In this document: one piece after another, positions 47,475-57,307 of the stretch
Layout of the letters: every line of letters begins with the position of its first letter
Position numbering within the stretch: position 1 is the stretch's first letter
From: Pseudoneurospora amorphoporcata
Lineage: Eukaryota; Ascomycota; Sordariomycetes; Sordariales; Sordariaceae
Direction: 5' to 3'
DNA: 64,000 bases
Assembly (NCBI GenBank): GCA_033297205.1
Contig: MU859156.1
Location: forward strand, 62,001-126,000
Translations under genes and position numbers: made by a program
The notes under the pieces: model-generated
What the model was told of the DNA's origin: nothing
Seen by the model: the letters and a program-made list of their open reading frames with translations, nothing else
Database searches by the model: none

Positions 47475-48591
47475 AGAAGTCTTCAAACTCAGACAGACGC
47501 CCTTGCCTTTGCGCTGGTAAGAGACACGAATTATCAAGTTTTTGTCCAGTCACCACCGTAGCTCCTCGTAGTCATACACAGTAGCTGAACACTAGTCACC
47601 CGGCACCAGCGGCAGGGATATCATTCTCATCAATTCCTGTAGAAATAAAGATAGGTCAACGGTCTTGGTTCCGGCCACAAGCATTTATTCTAGGCCAATT
47701 TATAGATGTAAACCTAGGAATTGGCGGAATTGATGGAACTGATACCATTACCCGCTGCCGCCTTGACCGGCGAAGATGTTTCACTCTCTTCCACAGCCTT
47801 ACCGTCGATCTATGTAGCCACGTCACACAATCCCGCGTTGCAGAATCCACGGGCCGTGTCCGCTTGCGGGCGGAACAGGACGAGCCATGATGTGCATCGA
47901 TCGTCCAGCCTCAAGTGCGGGAGATACAAGTTGTCATACGGGTAAGATGCCAGCCCTGCTGTGACATCTTTTATATATATATAGTGCGTGTAGGGGCGGC
48001 AGATCTGTCTGGCGAACAGACCTAGGTGCGCTCCAACATTTCGTGTTGTAGCGAAGTGGGCATTGTACACCCACCCTACTACGTGAAGGAGTTTGCATAT
48101 TTTTGCTCACCGAACGGGACTGGAGCCTTCTTCTTGATGTAACATATCCCTGGGTAAGGCCGAGTTGCCGTTCCGTCCAGTCGGGTGTATAAATGAGGCC
48201 AGGGCGTCAAGACGTCTTATGAGAGTCTCTTATACCCTTTCAACCAAATGCAAGGTGACTCAAGCGTTGTGTGTTCCGCCGGATTGGCTGTGCCGTTTTT
48301 TTCGGAGGCCGTAATCAAAACATTCAAGTATTCAAAATAGAATAAGTGTGCAAGACGGGGCTGTCAGTGATTCGTTGCCCGCCATCTTATGGATCGACTC
48401 TGGAAATAAAGGTCGAGGACAATGGGGCAGTACCGAAAAGGTCAGTCGTGGTATTCATGTGTTTGGCTATAAACGTAGACTATTTATCAAGACAGACTTA
48501 TATGTACCTTTTAATGAGTGTGACTTACATCTATCTCCTCTTAAACCTCCCAAAATCCTCCCAAAACTCATCCCAGACACTCTGCCTCAAA
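45524..48591. other. Gene-poor region with an assembly gap
   Basis: About 3.1 kb. No supported gene. A TATATATATATAG stretch lies at about 47970. The N gap is at 47353-47362, with poly-C and poly-A runs at 47442-47475. Confidence 0.45.
47353..47362. other. Assembly gap (ten N)
   Basis: Ten N, followed within 80 nt by a poly-C run and a poly-A run. Unlike the first gap, I see no clear duplicated flank. Frames reading across it are not meaningful. Confidence 0.95.
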
Positions 48592-50835
48592 CTACTCTCT
48601 GTACTCAGGAGGCGGCTCATGTTGTCCCTCCACCTCATCAAGCCCATAACCACTTTCACGCCCATTATGCCCGAGAACCGGATGTCCTGCAAGTTCAGCC
48701 GGGTGCAATTGCCGTTGCTGTCGGTCTCCGTTGTGAGAAGAGGAACTCCCTGCTGCACCTGACTCACCACCCGCATTTTGCAAAGCTTCTTCTTCTTTTC
48801 CACCTTTGGAATCAACGGGCCCATGTCCATCTTTAGAGTCAACACCTTTGAGGTCAACAGCACCACCCCACAGATTTCCGTCTCTCGTGCTGGGGGAAAG
48901 CATCGTCCTAGGGGATGCGATGGGCGGCGGGGACGCATATCCGGCGGCCGCGGCTGACCTGGAGCTGACGCGGGGTGGGATATGGACTGAAAGGGGGACA
49001 CCAGAAACAGGATCATTGTTCATACCGCTGTTGTGCCCGTGTGTGCCAACATTATGGAAGCCGAAGGACTGCTGGGGCTGCTGGAAATCCTGGGCTTGTT
49101 GGGAAGCATATGGACTGTTTCGGGTTCTGGCGGCGGCCATGCGGTCCACTGTTGTTGTTGTTGTTGTTGTTGTTGTTTTGAACGTGTTGAGTTCCTGCGG
49201 AGGCACTTGAAACAATTGTTCATCTGAGCCGTGGGGGCCGCCCCAGATACCTGGGTGATTGTTGTTGTCAGCTTGCTGCGTAGCTGTTCTCAATCTCGCC
49301 TTCTTCTGCCTTCTCTTCCGAAGCAAGAGCCAGATGATGGTTGAGAAGACCGCGCTGACTGTTACGCTAGCACCAAGGGCAATGCCGAGTGAAGCACCGA
49401 GAGAAAGAGATTTAGGGCTGTCGACGGAGTAGTGGCGAGAGAAGACCATGTTGTTGACGGCTGACGTAGGTACTGTCTCGTTCTCAACATTAGTTGGCAG
49501 GACACCATCATTACTATTGCTGGCAGCCGCGACTCTGGTTAGGGGTGGAACGCTGGCTGTGCTACCGAGAGGACTCCAGCAAGGCGTCTGGCCACCGATG
49601 GCGGACGTGAAAAAATAGTATCCCCTGTTCATCATGTTAGAACCTCGAAGAAAAAGAAGGACAGCGGGACGAGGGATACTTACGCAGGGCAGCAGCCGCC
49701 CGAAACAGAATAGTAGTCGTCGGGACAGTGTTTGAGCTTCGCCTTATAGCCATGAGCGGGTTGAGGATAGTCATCGCCACGCTTGTGTTTGATCTCAATT
49801 TCAGGCTCTATCTCAACGTTGACCGTGACAGGAGATGCGTCTCGTGCAGAATTCGCAGATACTGGCCACGGGCAACACTGAGGCCGGTCGTCGTTACAGC
49901 CTTGGAAACCGGCATAGTACTTTGTGTAACCCCCGCTCGCGCTCACGAGAGTAAAATCCGTCGATGTACACTCGCCGGAAAGCAGAGATCCCGATCCTTT
50001 ATAGATCGGGTCATTGACTCGAGTAACGGATGGGTGATGATCACCACTGATTGCATACACAAATTCAGGCGTACTGTTTCCACACGATGTTAGTACCTCT
50101 CCTGTTTAAGTTGGATGGCTCAGGGGCTCTCTTGAACTTACGTGAAGCTCAAGTTGGCGGTCCGTCTAAAAAGCTGGTTAGCAAAACGGAAAGGACCTAC
50201 AACATTAGAAAAAGCAAATGGAGAACGGAAGAGGAGAATAGAATGAAAGGCGAAAAGACGAAGAAAACACCAACGCGAAACAGAGAAATATTGGAGAGAA
50301 CCTACGGCTGTGTCATCTCAGCCATTATGGACGGAGGGGGGTTATCTCCACACCAGTTATGATACCAATTCAGTTGCCAATCTGGACGAGTGATGTTAGC
50401 TGGTGTCTCGCGGCCAATTTGTGATAAAAGACTACTCACTTTCGCCGCTATATCCATCGTTCCAACACTTGGGATCGTCATTCTCGGCGTCAGACATGCA
50501 CTTGAAGAACTTCTTTGCATGATCGCAGAAGCAACCCCAGTCCCCCGTCATTCTCCCGCTATAAACGGCGTTTCCATTTTGGCAACTATCATCCCCACGC
50601 ATGTAGGGGCCAGCGCAGGAATAAAACTGGTCAGCCTGGAGGGAGTCAGAGATTTGTCCAGCAGTACTGAGGGAGATATCAACATACATGGCAAGGCCTA
50701 GATACTGCACCCCAGCCTGCTCCAAAGTCTTGTCCTGGCCAACGATCAGGAGGGAAATTTTCTGGCCAGAAGTATGCTGGCCAAAAGTCTGTTTGACGAG
50801 GCTTCAGAGCGGCATCATGACGGTTGCCCGGCAAG

Positions 50836-50869
<34 letters not shown>

Positions 50870-50936
50870 ACGGTGCCGGTGCCGGTGGTATAGGGGAAGC
50901 GGCGGGCAGCAACGCGAGAGTAGGTGTCAATAACAT
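48592..50936 (-). CDS. Single-pass membrane protein with Cys-rich ectodomain and PPxY tail
   Basis: Well-supported exons are 49624-48592, 50073-49684, 50165-50142 (24 nt), 50381-50306 and one ending at 50440; phases match at every junction, and introns have CTAAC branches. The N-terminus is less sure: ATG 50936 gives a signal-peptide-like start (MLLTPTLALLPAASP) followed by a (TA)n-rich stretch, but its frame differs by one base from the next part (TFGQHTSGQKISLLIVG, then VGQDKTLEQAGVQYLGLAMYV). An intron, a frameshift or a sequence error in between is needed. The ectodomain has many Cys (SCAGPYMRGDDSC, WGCFCDHAKKFFKC, CNDDRPQCC). One membrane helix (LGIALGASVTVSAVFSTIIW) is followed by RKRRQKKARLR, a poly-Thr run and a C-terminal EPPPEYRE, a PPxY site for WW-domain ubiquitin ligases. 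Function unknown, possibly a surface sensor or wall-linked protein. Confidence 0.7.
49151..49177. repeat. (GTT)n microsatellite, coding poly-Thr
   Basis: Nine GTT units on the plus strand. On the coding (minus) strand this is read as ACA/ACG codons and gives the poly-Thr run in the cytoplasmic tail. Confidence 0.85.
50836..50870. repeat. (CCGTTG)n hexanucleotide repeat
   Basis: About five to six units, read on the minus strand as alternating Thr-Ala near the predicted signal peptide. A slippage-prone tract next to the frame conflict of this gene. Confidence 0.8.
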
Positions 50937-52039
50937 GGCATGAGCGATGAAGGCGTCGATGAGGGGTTCTTGTTGAAATGGCGATGTATGGGGCGTGGTC
51001 GAAGTTGTTTTGGTGCGTTGCCGGGGGGAAGTTGTTCGAGAGAGCCAGGAAGTCTCTCAATCTCGTGAAGAACGGACATTGTTAAGTTTTGATAAGGGGG
51101 TACCCGAACGCGTCGAAACTCAAGTGGTGTGCTTGAGGCAATCTTGACATCGGATGGCAAGCACATCAAATCAGGCACTCGAGAGGCAATGCAATGCTGT
51201 CGTTAGCGTTGGTACGTCACAGTAGGCTTGAGACGTACATCAAGACAACCGAAGGAAGGGGTTGCTGCAGAGATTACTCGATCTATCCCAAGCATGAGAT
51301 GAGAGGCTGAATCGTCCAAGGTCATACTTGAGGGGGTCTAACGCCGAGAATCTGCGCATCCATTACCCATTTCTGCGGATCTCGTGAGGCTCCTTCTCAT
51401 GGCTCTGAGCTGGTGACTTCTTTGCTGTTGATGAGCACCAAACAGTTATTGGGGTGAGGTAAACTTGAGAGTTCAAGTCTCACGTTTGATGGGCTGTGTT
51501 CACTGGGGAGTTTCGGCCGCATGATGGGTGGGTAGACTTGCTGTCCGAGTGACGTCCATCATGGCAGTAGTTCTGCAGGACGATCTGTCGATGACCAGCC
51601 CTATCGCGAAACGCATATGTATGCAGGAATTCTGTTGCTTGTAGATTTAGCCCACCCCAGGTGAAGAACCGAGGGATTCACAATGTCGCAGGGTTCAGAT
51701 TCGAGGGGTCGAAAGTGATCATTAGGCCGTTGCTGCATAATAGGGATAGAATTTGCGAGAGATGTTGTGTGGGGAAATGCCCTGAGATTGTGTAGAGGGA
51801 AAGAGAGAGTTGAGTGTAACTCCCCTCATGACCACCCCGCAATTCATCCAGAAAATCGGCTTCTCCATCTTCTCCACGCAGACCGCAATGGCGGGGATAC
51901 GTACTGTAGTTCCATTCTAGACCATGTGGGACTCCGCCTTGGAAGTTGGAACGGCGTGAGCGGCCAATTCGCGAATGAGGGGACTTCCTCGGCGCGCCTA
52001 ACACGGCGAACCGGCTCTTGTCCGGGTTACTGGCGTCAC

Positions 52040-52056
52040 GGTTAAATGGGGATAAA
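52040..52056 (+). promoter_or_regulatory. Paired XLR-1-like sites upstream of gh43-2
   Basis: GGTTAAA at 52040-52046 and GGATAAA at 52050-52056, both fitting the GGNTAAA site described for the xylanolytic regulator XLR-1/Xyr1 of Neurospora and Trichoderma. They lie about 300 nt before the start codon and about 130 nt before the TATA box. Binding is inferred. Confidence 0.5.
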
Positions 52057-52184
52057 TAGGGAAAAAGTAACCCTCCACATTGGTCTTGTCATTCGGCTTC
52101 ATGGCCCGTCCGATCCAAGGAACGTAATGGTGGTGGTGGTGGTGGTGATGGGGGAGAGGAGTTCACTATCCAAATACCTCAAGA

Positions 52185-52190
52185 TATATA
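52185..52190 (+). promoter_or_regulatory. TATA box of gh43-2
   Basis: AAGATATATAACAC, about 160 nt before the start codon and downstream of the GGNTAAA pair. Confidence 0.45.
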
Positions 52191-52346
52191 ACACAGGTCT
52201 TGTTCCTGCAGATTGTCCTTGCGGTTTTGCCTTTTCTCCTTTCAATCCGGTTCTTCCCCGCATTCTCTTACCCCGCATACAAAAAGTTACCCCAACTTTC
52301 CCCCCCCCCCGCTACTCCACCCTCTCTTACACGGCCGACCGTCAAC

Positions 52347-53348
52347 ATGGCGCCCCTCATCACAAACATCTACACCGCCGACCCCTCCGCCCACGTCTTC
52401 AACGGGCGCGTGTACATCTACCCCTCGCACGACCGCGAGACCGACATCCAGTTCAACGACAATGGCGACCAATACGACATGGCCGACTACCATGTCTTCT
52501 CCACCTCGTCGCTCGACCCCCAAGGTCCCGTGACCGACCACGGCGTCGTCCTCAAGACCGAAGACATCCCCTGGGTCTCCAAGCAACTCTGGGCTCCCGA
52601 CGCCGCCTACAAGGACGGCAAGTACTACCTCTACTTCCCCGCCCGCGACAAGGAGGGCATCTTCCGCATCGGCGTTGCCGTAGGCGACAAGCCCGAGGGC
52701 CCGTTTACTCCCCAGCCGGAGCCCATCAAGGCGTCGTATTCCATCGACCCCGCCACGTTTGTGGACGAGGATGGCGAGGCCTACCTGTACTTTGGTGGAC
52801 TGTGGGGTGGTCAGCTGCAGTGTTACCAGAAGGGACACAACCAATACGATGCCTCGTGGCAGGGGCCCAAGGAGCCCACGGGCAAGGGCGTCAAGTCGCT
52901 CGGCGCCCGCGTCGGAAGACTGACGCAGGATATGCTGGAGTTCGCCGAGGAGGGTGTGCGCCATGTGGTTATCCTGGCTCCTGAAACCGGCGAGCCGTTG
53001 GATGCGGACGATCATGAGAGGCGCTTCTTCGAGGCCGCGTGGATGCACAAGCGGAACGGCAAGTATTACTTTTCCTACTCGACGGGCGATACGCATTTCC
53101 TTTGCTATGCTGTGGGCGACTCGCCCTATGGACCGTTTACCTACGGTGGAAGGATCTTGGAGCCGGTGCTGGGGTGGACGACGCATCATTCTATCGTGGA
53201 GTTCCCCGAGAAGACCGACCGGTGGTGGTTGTTCCATCATGATTGCGAGCTAAGCAAGGGGGTGGATCATCTGAGGAGTGTCAAGGTCAAGGAGATCTTC
53301 TTTGATGAGGAGGGTAAGATTCATGGGGAGAAGCCTGCTTCCAAGTGA
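52347..53348 (+). CDS. gh43-2: Intracellular GH43 beta-xylosidase/alpha-arabinofuranosidase
   Basis: Intronless, 333 aa from the first in-frame ATG (ACATGG context). The five-bladed propeller family 43 signature residues are visible: general base D12 in YTADPSAHVF, pKa modulator D85 in LWAPDAAYKDGKYYLYF, and general acid E229 in RFFEAAWMHKRNGKYYFSYS. There is no signal peptide after this ATG, consistent with an intracellular enzyme that cuts imported xylodextrins to xylose; N. crassa GH43-2 is described this way (recalled). The frame is open for another 49 codons upstream and codes for a hydrophobic stretch, but has no ATG. Promoter sites of GGNTAAA type support xylan control. Convergent with the lipase gene, 371 nt apart. 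Confidence 0.92.
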   Translation: MAPLITNIYTADPSAHVFNGRVYIYPSHDRETDIQFNDNGDQYDMADYHVFSTSSLDPQGPVTDHGVVLKTEDIPWVSKQLWAPDAAYKDGKYYLYFPARDKEGIFRIGVAVGDKPEGPFTPQPEPIKASYSIDPATFVDEDGEAYLYFGGLWGGQLQCYQKGHNQYDASWQGPKEPTGKGVKSLGARVGRLTQDMLEFAEEGVRHVVILAPETGEPLDADDHERRFFEAAWMHKRNGKYYFSYSTGDTHFLCYAVGDSPYGPFTYGGRILEPVLGWTTHHSIVEFPEKTDRWWLFHHDCELSKGVDHLRSVKVKEIFFDEEGKIHGEKPASK

Positions 53349-53719
53349 ATTGGTGGTGGGAATTTTGGGGGGGGGGGGGGGGGGAAGTGGTGTGTTCATC
53401 ATGAATCTTGTTACATATCTCGGAGTTTCTTGCTACTACATAGGTAGTTCTTAAGCCATACCTACCGACGTCATATTGAAGCAATAAAAACTTGTGGCGT
53501 TTGAATAACCATTTGACCTTGCAATGTAAACTTGTCGTTTTTGTCTTCATACGATATATTAGAGAACATAAGCAATCAATATGTGCCCTGTCATTTGTCA
53601 TTCAACAATCGTTATATATACGCAACCAAGTTTGTAAACTTCCAAAAAAGTAAAATCATCGTCACATATTCATTCCCTTCTCTTCCCAAAAAAATCAAGC
53701 CGCATCCACTCCAACAACA
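53349..53719. other. Convergent spacer between gh43-2 and the lipase gene
   Basis: 371 nt of AT-rich 3' sequence with a run of about 17 G at 53368-53384 and TATATATACGC near 53613. Contains the 3' ends of both genes. Confidence 0.6.
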
Positions 53720-56700
53720 TCAAGCAGCATCCATAACCCCCGCCCTCAGCTTATTCAACGCATCCTCGTATTTCCCCGGGCTATGATCCGTCAACATGCT
53801 CGTCCCAAACCTGACCTCCCGAAACCGATGTTCCACATCCCTTATATACTTGAGCACGATCCTCTGCGCCGGCCTGCCCAAGTGCCCTTCCTCCCCATTC
53901 AGCAAAAACGCATCCCTTCTCAGCACTCTGGTACTCTCTACCACAAACACCTCCCCCGGAGGCAAAAGCTTGTGGCTCATCATGGAAGCTCGCAAGACTT
54001 TCAGGGCGGCGTAGGCCCATTGGTCGTCGTCTGAGAAGTCGCCGGGTCCTCCTCTTTCACCACTGGTACCTGGAACAGAGGAGGAGGAGGAGGAGGAGGA
54101 GGAGGAGGATGGATCACTTGGACCGGGCCCTGCCGTCCCAGGATAAGAAGTCTGATTCCCACCATACCACTTGTCCGCAATCCCCGTCTGGAAAGCCTCC
54201 CAGATCCTTTGGCGCACTTCCACCTTGGCTTCATTATTATCCGTCTTGAACGCCAGCGCTACCGCCTGGAAATCATGCAGCACCCCCAAGCTGAGGTAAG
54301 GAACCATGTCGTTTCCGTTGACAATACTGGTGATCAATCCCCTTGTGGCCTTGCACAGCGACGCCGACATGGTACTAGGCGGGCCGTACGCGTAGACGTG
54401 CACGGGGCGACCCGAGGGAAGACAGACGTGGCGGGGAGGTTGAGTAGCTGCGAGGCCGGTGGAAAGGGAGTCGCCCAAGAGGTGAGTGTGCGGATCAGCG
54501 GACGTGACAAAGCTGGTGCTATTGCAGCCGGGCGCGGGTTCAGAGAGCATGACGCCCAACAAAGCCGTGACGCCGCCGCCGAGGGAGTGGCCCGTGAGCA
54601 CGAGGCCGTAGTCGGGAAACTCCTCCAGGGCTTGTTTGAGGGTGTAGAGGACGCGGCCGTCGCCGCCGTAGAGCAGGCGTTTGGCCGAGGCATGGATGCC
54701 CTTGTGCACCTTGTAGGCTTTACCACGCCAGACGAGGTCATCGTAGTCGCACGTCATGTCGGCCAGCACGTCTTCAAACCCAAGCGTGCCGCGGCAGGCG
54801 AGCACGACAGCTTTGGAGTCGTGGTCGAGACTGATGTAGTGCACCAAGGGCACGCCGGTGTTGGTTGACCCGGTCCCGTCGGAGCCGCCTTGGGGGTCGA
54901 CAAAGGAGGAGAGCAGGATGCTGCCGGCGTCGGATTCGGTGTGGTGCGCGAAGGAACGCAGTTCGTGGTGGGTCTCGGTGTCTAAGGCTCGCAGGATGGG
55001 CATCTCTTTGGCGATGCCGAGCATCTTGAGGAAGTTGGAGCCGTAGGAGGCGGAGGCAAAACGCATGAAGCGCGTGATGTTCCGGAGGAGATGATGTTTA
55101 GGAAATATACCTTCCACCATGCCGGCTTGGCGCAGTTCTCGCAGTGCTTCTGTGTTGCTGAAGGCGCTCTTGTGTGGATCGCGGTAGGGGATGAGGGATG
55201 ATGTTGACTCGTGGGGGAGGGTGTAGATGCTCGGCGTGTACCTGGACTTCATCCGTCTCCCGTTTATTGGTGACGGAAGACCGTAGGGGTGGGAGAGGGT
55301 AGGATCGGATGATCGAGGATTGACCAGAGAGCCGGCATCTTCGTCGTCAGTTTCAATGGCGCATGGCGAAGGAGGCCTAGAATGTCGAAAATCGTCGGTG
55401 GCAGAAATGGAGTATGATTCGGTTTGCGAATACACCGAGTCGCGGCGCCTCTCATGAACCGAAATGTAACTCGTCCGTGATGGGGGCCGTATGTATTGAG
55501 GCCTCTCAACGTTTTTCCTTCCGAGGCTACCCGAGCTGCTCTTCGGAGACACCGTTGGTTCCTCTATCCTAGGGATCGAAGCGGAAGACGCCCGAGGCGT
55601 CGGACGGGAAGAAGCCAAAGGACGATGAGGGGCCGAAGTCCGGACAGGACTAGGAAAAGCAGACTGGTACTTTGGTGACGGTTCAGGCTTGGTTAACCTT
55701 GTACTGCTGGAGCTCTGACTTTCCTTCTTCTTCCGTGACGGGGTATCCGAAACAGAATCGTCTCTGCTAAAGAATTTTCGAAACCCACTCTTCTTCTCCA
55801 CTGGTTTTCTTTTCGACTCTGCATCCTCCCTGGTTTTCGACGACAGAAAACGACTGCCAGATGTCCGCGATGCTGCCGTCTCCTGACGCTTGTTTGATGA
55901 GGAGGCCGGCGGCGGCATTCGAGGGCGCTTCTGGTTTGCCGCGTTCTCACTCCGCTTCTTTGGCTTATGAAGCGAAGGGATGCGACTCTTGGAAGAGCTG
56001 GAGGCAGCTGACGCGGAAGAGCCAGGACGGGGAATGGCAGAATCTGGCCCGTGTTCCAGCGATATGATTGGTACCGGAGGTAAGGCGTCAACTGTTGGCA
56101 ATGAGCGTTCCGACATGGTGTCTTGAGTGTCGTCTAGCTGCTCGACATATCCGGTTACTTGGCTGATATCCCCGTCCTCCTTGGTGATGGAATACCTTCT
56201 CTCCTGGTTTCGATTCAGCCGGTACACAACACGACAGGCATGAGGGATGTGATCCGCTGGAAGCTGCGTCTGTGAGGAGACTTGGCGGGTATTCCTACTC
56301 TCCTCAATGAGTTCAACTCCTGGTGGTGGGGAGACAGGTATGCCGTGTATCGGTCCTTGAATATCGACGGTGATTGTTTTTGTGGTGTTGATCTTGGTGG
56401 TGATGGAGACCTTGGCGTTGTCACCGAGTGACCGGATTATTTGGTTTTTGAGCCTTTCTTCTGCGTCTTCCTCGCTGTCGTGTGCGCCGCTGCTGCTACT
56501 GGGGGATAAATTCTCTGTGAACTCACCGTCGTGCACACCATAGACACTCTCCTCGTAGACGTCGACCCGCATACCATCACTAAGAACCACGACATCCCAG
56601 ATGACCTCTTCGATCTGAAGCGCCCGCGTCTCCTCTTCAAGCGATCGCCGACACCATCTCTGCAGATACGCCATGCCGCAAAGTCCAAGCATCAGATCCA

Positions 56701-57307
56701 GAACTCCGACTTGTTCGCCTTGTGCGCCAGTAGCTGGATTTTGAAACTCCCTTCGTATGAGGGTGATGATGCTGGCCATGGCGCGAGAAGAGTCAGTCGA
56801 GCCGAAGAACTGGTCCAAGGTAGAAAGAAGAAGTTGTGAGGTCTCGGAGAACATGGCGATTGTTGTCCCCGTCACATGGAAGCCTGTTGTTGTCCAAAAA
56901 AGAATCTGACTCATGGTCCGGTGTAGGTTCTCCAAGCTCTTTTCCAGCATATTCTCGGCCTCTTTTCTCCCATGTTCCGAAGAAGAACGAGCGATTGCGT
57001 CTCTGCCAGCCCGGCCGAGGATTCCTTCGAGGACAAAACGGCCCATCTCCAAGCTGGACAAGGTCGTCATCTTGGCAGCGTCGAAGCCATAGCCGGTGAC
57101 AAGTGTGCCCACCCGGAGGGCAAGACTGGTTGATCTCGTTGCGAAGCTGACGGCCCGGGCCACGGTGGAAGGGAGAAGGGTCCTTCCGGAATTCGAAGGG
57201 GCGAGTTCCGAAAGCTGGGAGGTGATGGACTCGCCCGGAACGACAGCCAACCTAGCTCCGTCATAATCTTCGGTATCTTCAATATCAAGCGCAGCGAAGT
57301 CCATCAT
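53720..57307 (-). CDS. Class 3 lipase, sn1-diacylglycerol-lipase-like
   Basis: Intronless, 1195 aa from ATG 57307 (MMDFAALDIEDTEDYDG); the open frame continues upstream only to a TTG. The alpha/beta-hydrolase lipase_3 domain covers about residues 810-1130: VVLACRGTLGFEDVLADM, nucleophile S908 in LTGHSLGGGVTALLG, the acid in IVNGNDMVPYLSLGVL, and a C-terminal TDHSPGKYEDAL that probably supplies the histidine. The N-terminal 300 residues contain amphipathic helices conserved in fungal relatives. The middle (about 400-730) is Ser/Pro/Arg-rich and disordered. A poly-Ser run coded by (TCC)n lies near the C-terminus. The likely reaction is hydrolysis of diacylglycerol or other acylglycerols on a membrane; the true substrate is not known. 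Confidence 0.85.
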   Translation of the reverse strand: MMDFAALDIEDTEDYDGARLAVVPGESITSQLSELAPSNSGRTLLPSTVARAVSFATRSTSLALRVGTLVTGYGFDAAKMTTLSSLEMGRFVLEGILGRAGRDAIARSSSEHGRKEAENMLEKSLENLHRTMSQILFWTTTGFHVTGTTIAMFSETSQLLLSTLDQFFGSTDSSRAMASIITLIRREFQNPATGAQGEQVGVLDLMLGLCGMAYLQRWCRRSLEEETRALQIEEVIWDVVVLSDGMRVDVYEESVYGVHDGEFTENLSPSSSSGAHDSEEDAEERLKNQIIRSLGDNAKVSITTKINTTKTITVDIQGPIHGIPVSPPPGVELIEESRNTRQVSSQTQLPADHIPHACRVVYRLNRNQERRYSITKEDGDISQVTGYVEQLDDTQDTMSERSLPTVDALPPVPIISLEHGPDSAIPRPGSSASAASSSSKSRIPSLHKPKKRSENAANQKRPRMPPPASSSNKRQETAASRTSGSRFLSSKTREDAESKRKPVEKKSGFRKFFSRDDSVSDTPSRKKKESQSSSSTRLTKPEPSPKYQSAFPSPVRTSAPHRPLASSRPTPRASSASIPRIEEPTVSPKSSSGSLGRKNVERPQYIRPPSRTSYISVHERRRDSVYSQTESYSISATDDFRHSRPPSPCAIETDDEDAGSLVNPRSSDPTLSHPYGLPSPINGRRMKSRYTPSIYTLPHESTSSLIPYRDPHKSAFSNTEALRELRQAGMVEGIFPKHHLLRNITRFMRFASASYGSNFLKMLGIAKEMPILRALDTETHHELRSFAHHTESDAGSILLSSFVDPQGGSDGTGSTNTGVPLVHYISLDHDSKAVVLACRGTLGFEDVLADMTCDYDDLVWRGKAYKVHKGIHASAKRLLYGGDGRVLYTLKQALEEFPDYGLVLTGHSLGGGVTALLGVMLSEPAPGCNSTSFVTSADPHTHLLGDSLSTGLAATQPPRHVCLPSGRPVHVYAYGPPSTMSASLCKATRGLITSIVNGNDMVPYLSLGVLHDFQAVALAFKTDNNEAKVEVRQRIWEAFQTGIADKWYGGNQTSYPGTAGPGPSDPSSSSSSSSSSSVPGTSGERGGPGDFSDDDQWAYAALKVLRASMMSHKLLPPGEVFVVESTRVLRRDAFLLNGEEGHLGRPAQRIVLKYIRDVEHRFREVRFGTSMLTDHSPGKYEDALNKLRAGVMDAA
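54077..54109. repeat. (GAG)n microsatellite, coding poly-Ser
   Basis: About eleven trinucleotide units inside the lipase gene, read on the minus strand as TCC codons. Confidence 0.85.

Larger units (their letters stand above)
50937..52346. other. Divergent promoter region between the membrane protein gene and gh43-2
   Basis: About 1.4 kb. It contains the GGNTAAA pair at 52040-52056, a (GGT)n run at about 52127-52146, and a TATATA box at 52185. No gene recognised. Confidence 0.55.

Noticed and set aside
51405..51500. tRNA-like B box (GAGTTCAAGTCTC)
   Set aside because: No matching A box or cloverleaf arms could be formed around it; I found no tRNA or rRNA gene anywhere in the window.
52287..53240. 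Long minus-strand frame and a plus-strand frame (52046-52984) over gh43-2
   Set aside because: Both are shadows of the GH43 coding sequence, whose catalytic motifs fix the true frame.
54209..54868. 219-aa plus-strand frame inside the lipase gene
   Set aside because: Lies opposite the catalytic region with GHSLGG; a shadow frame.
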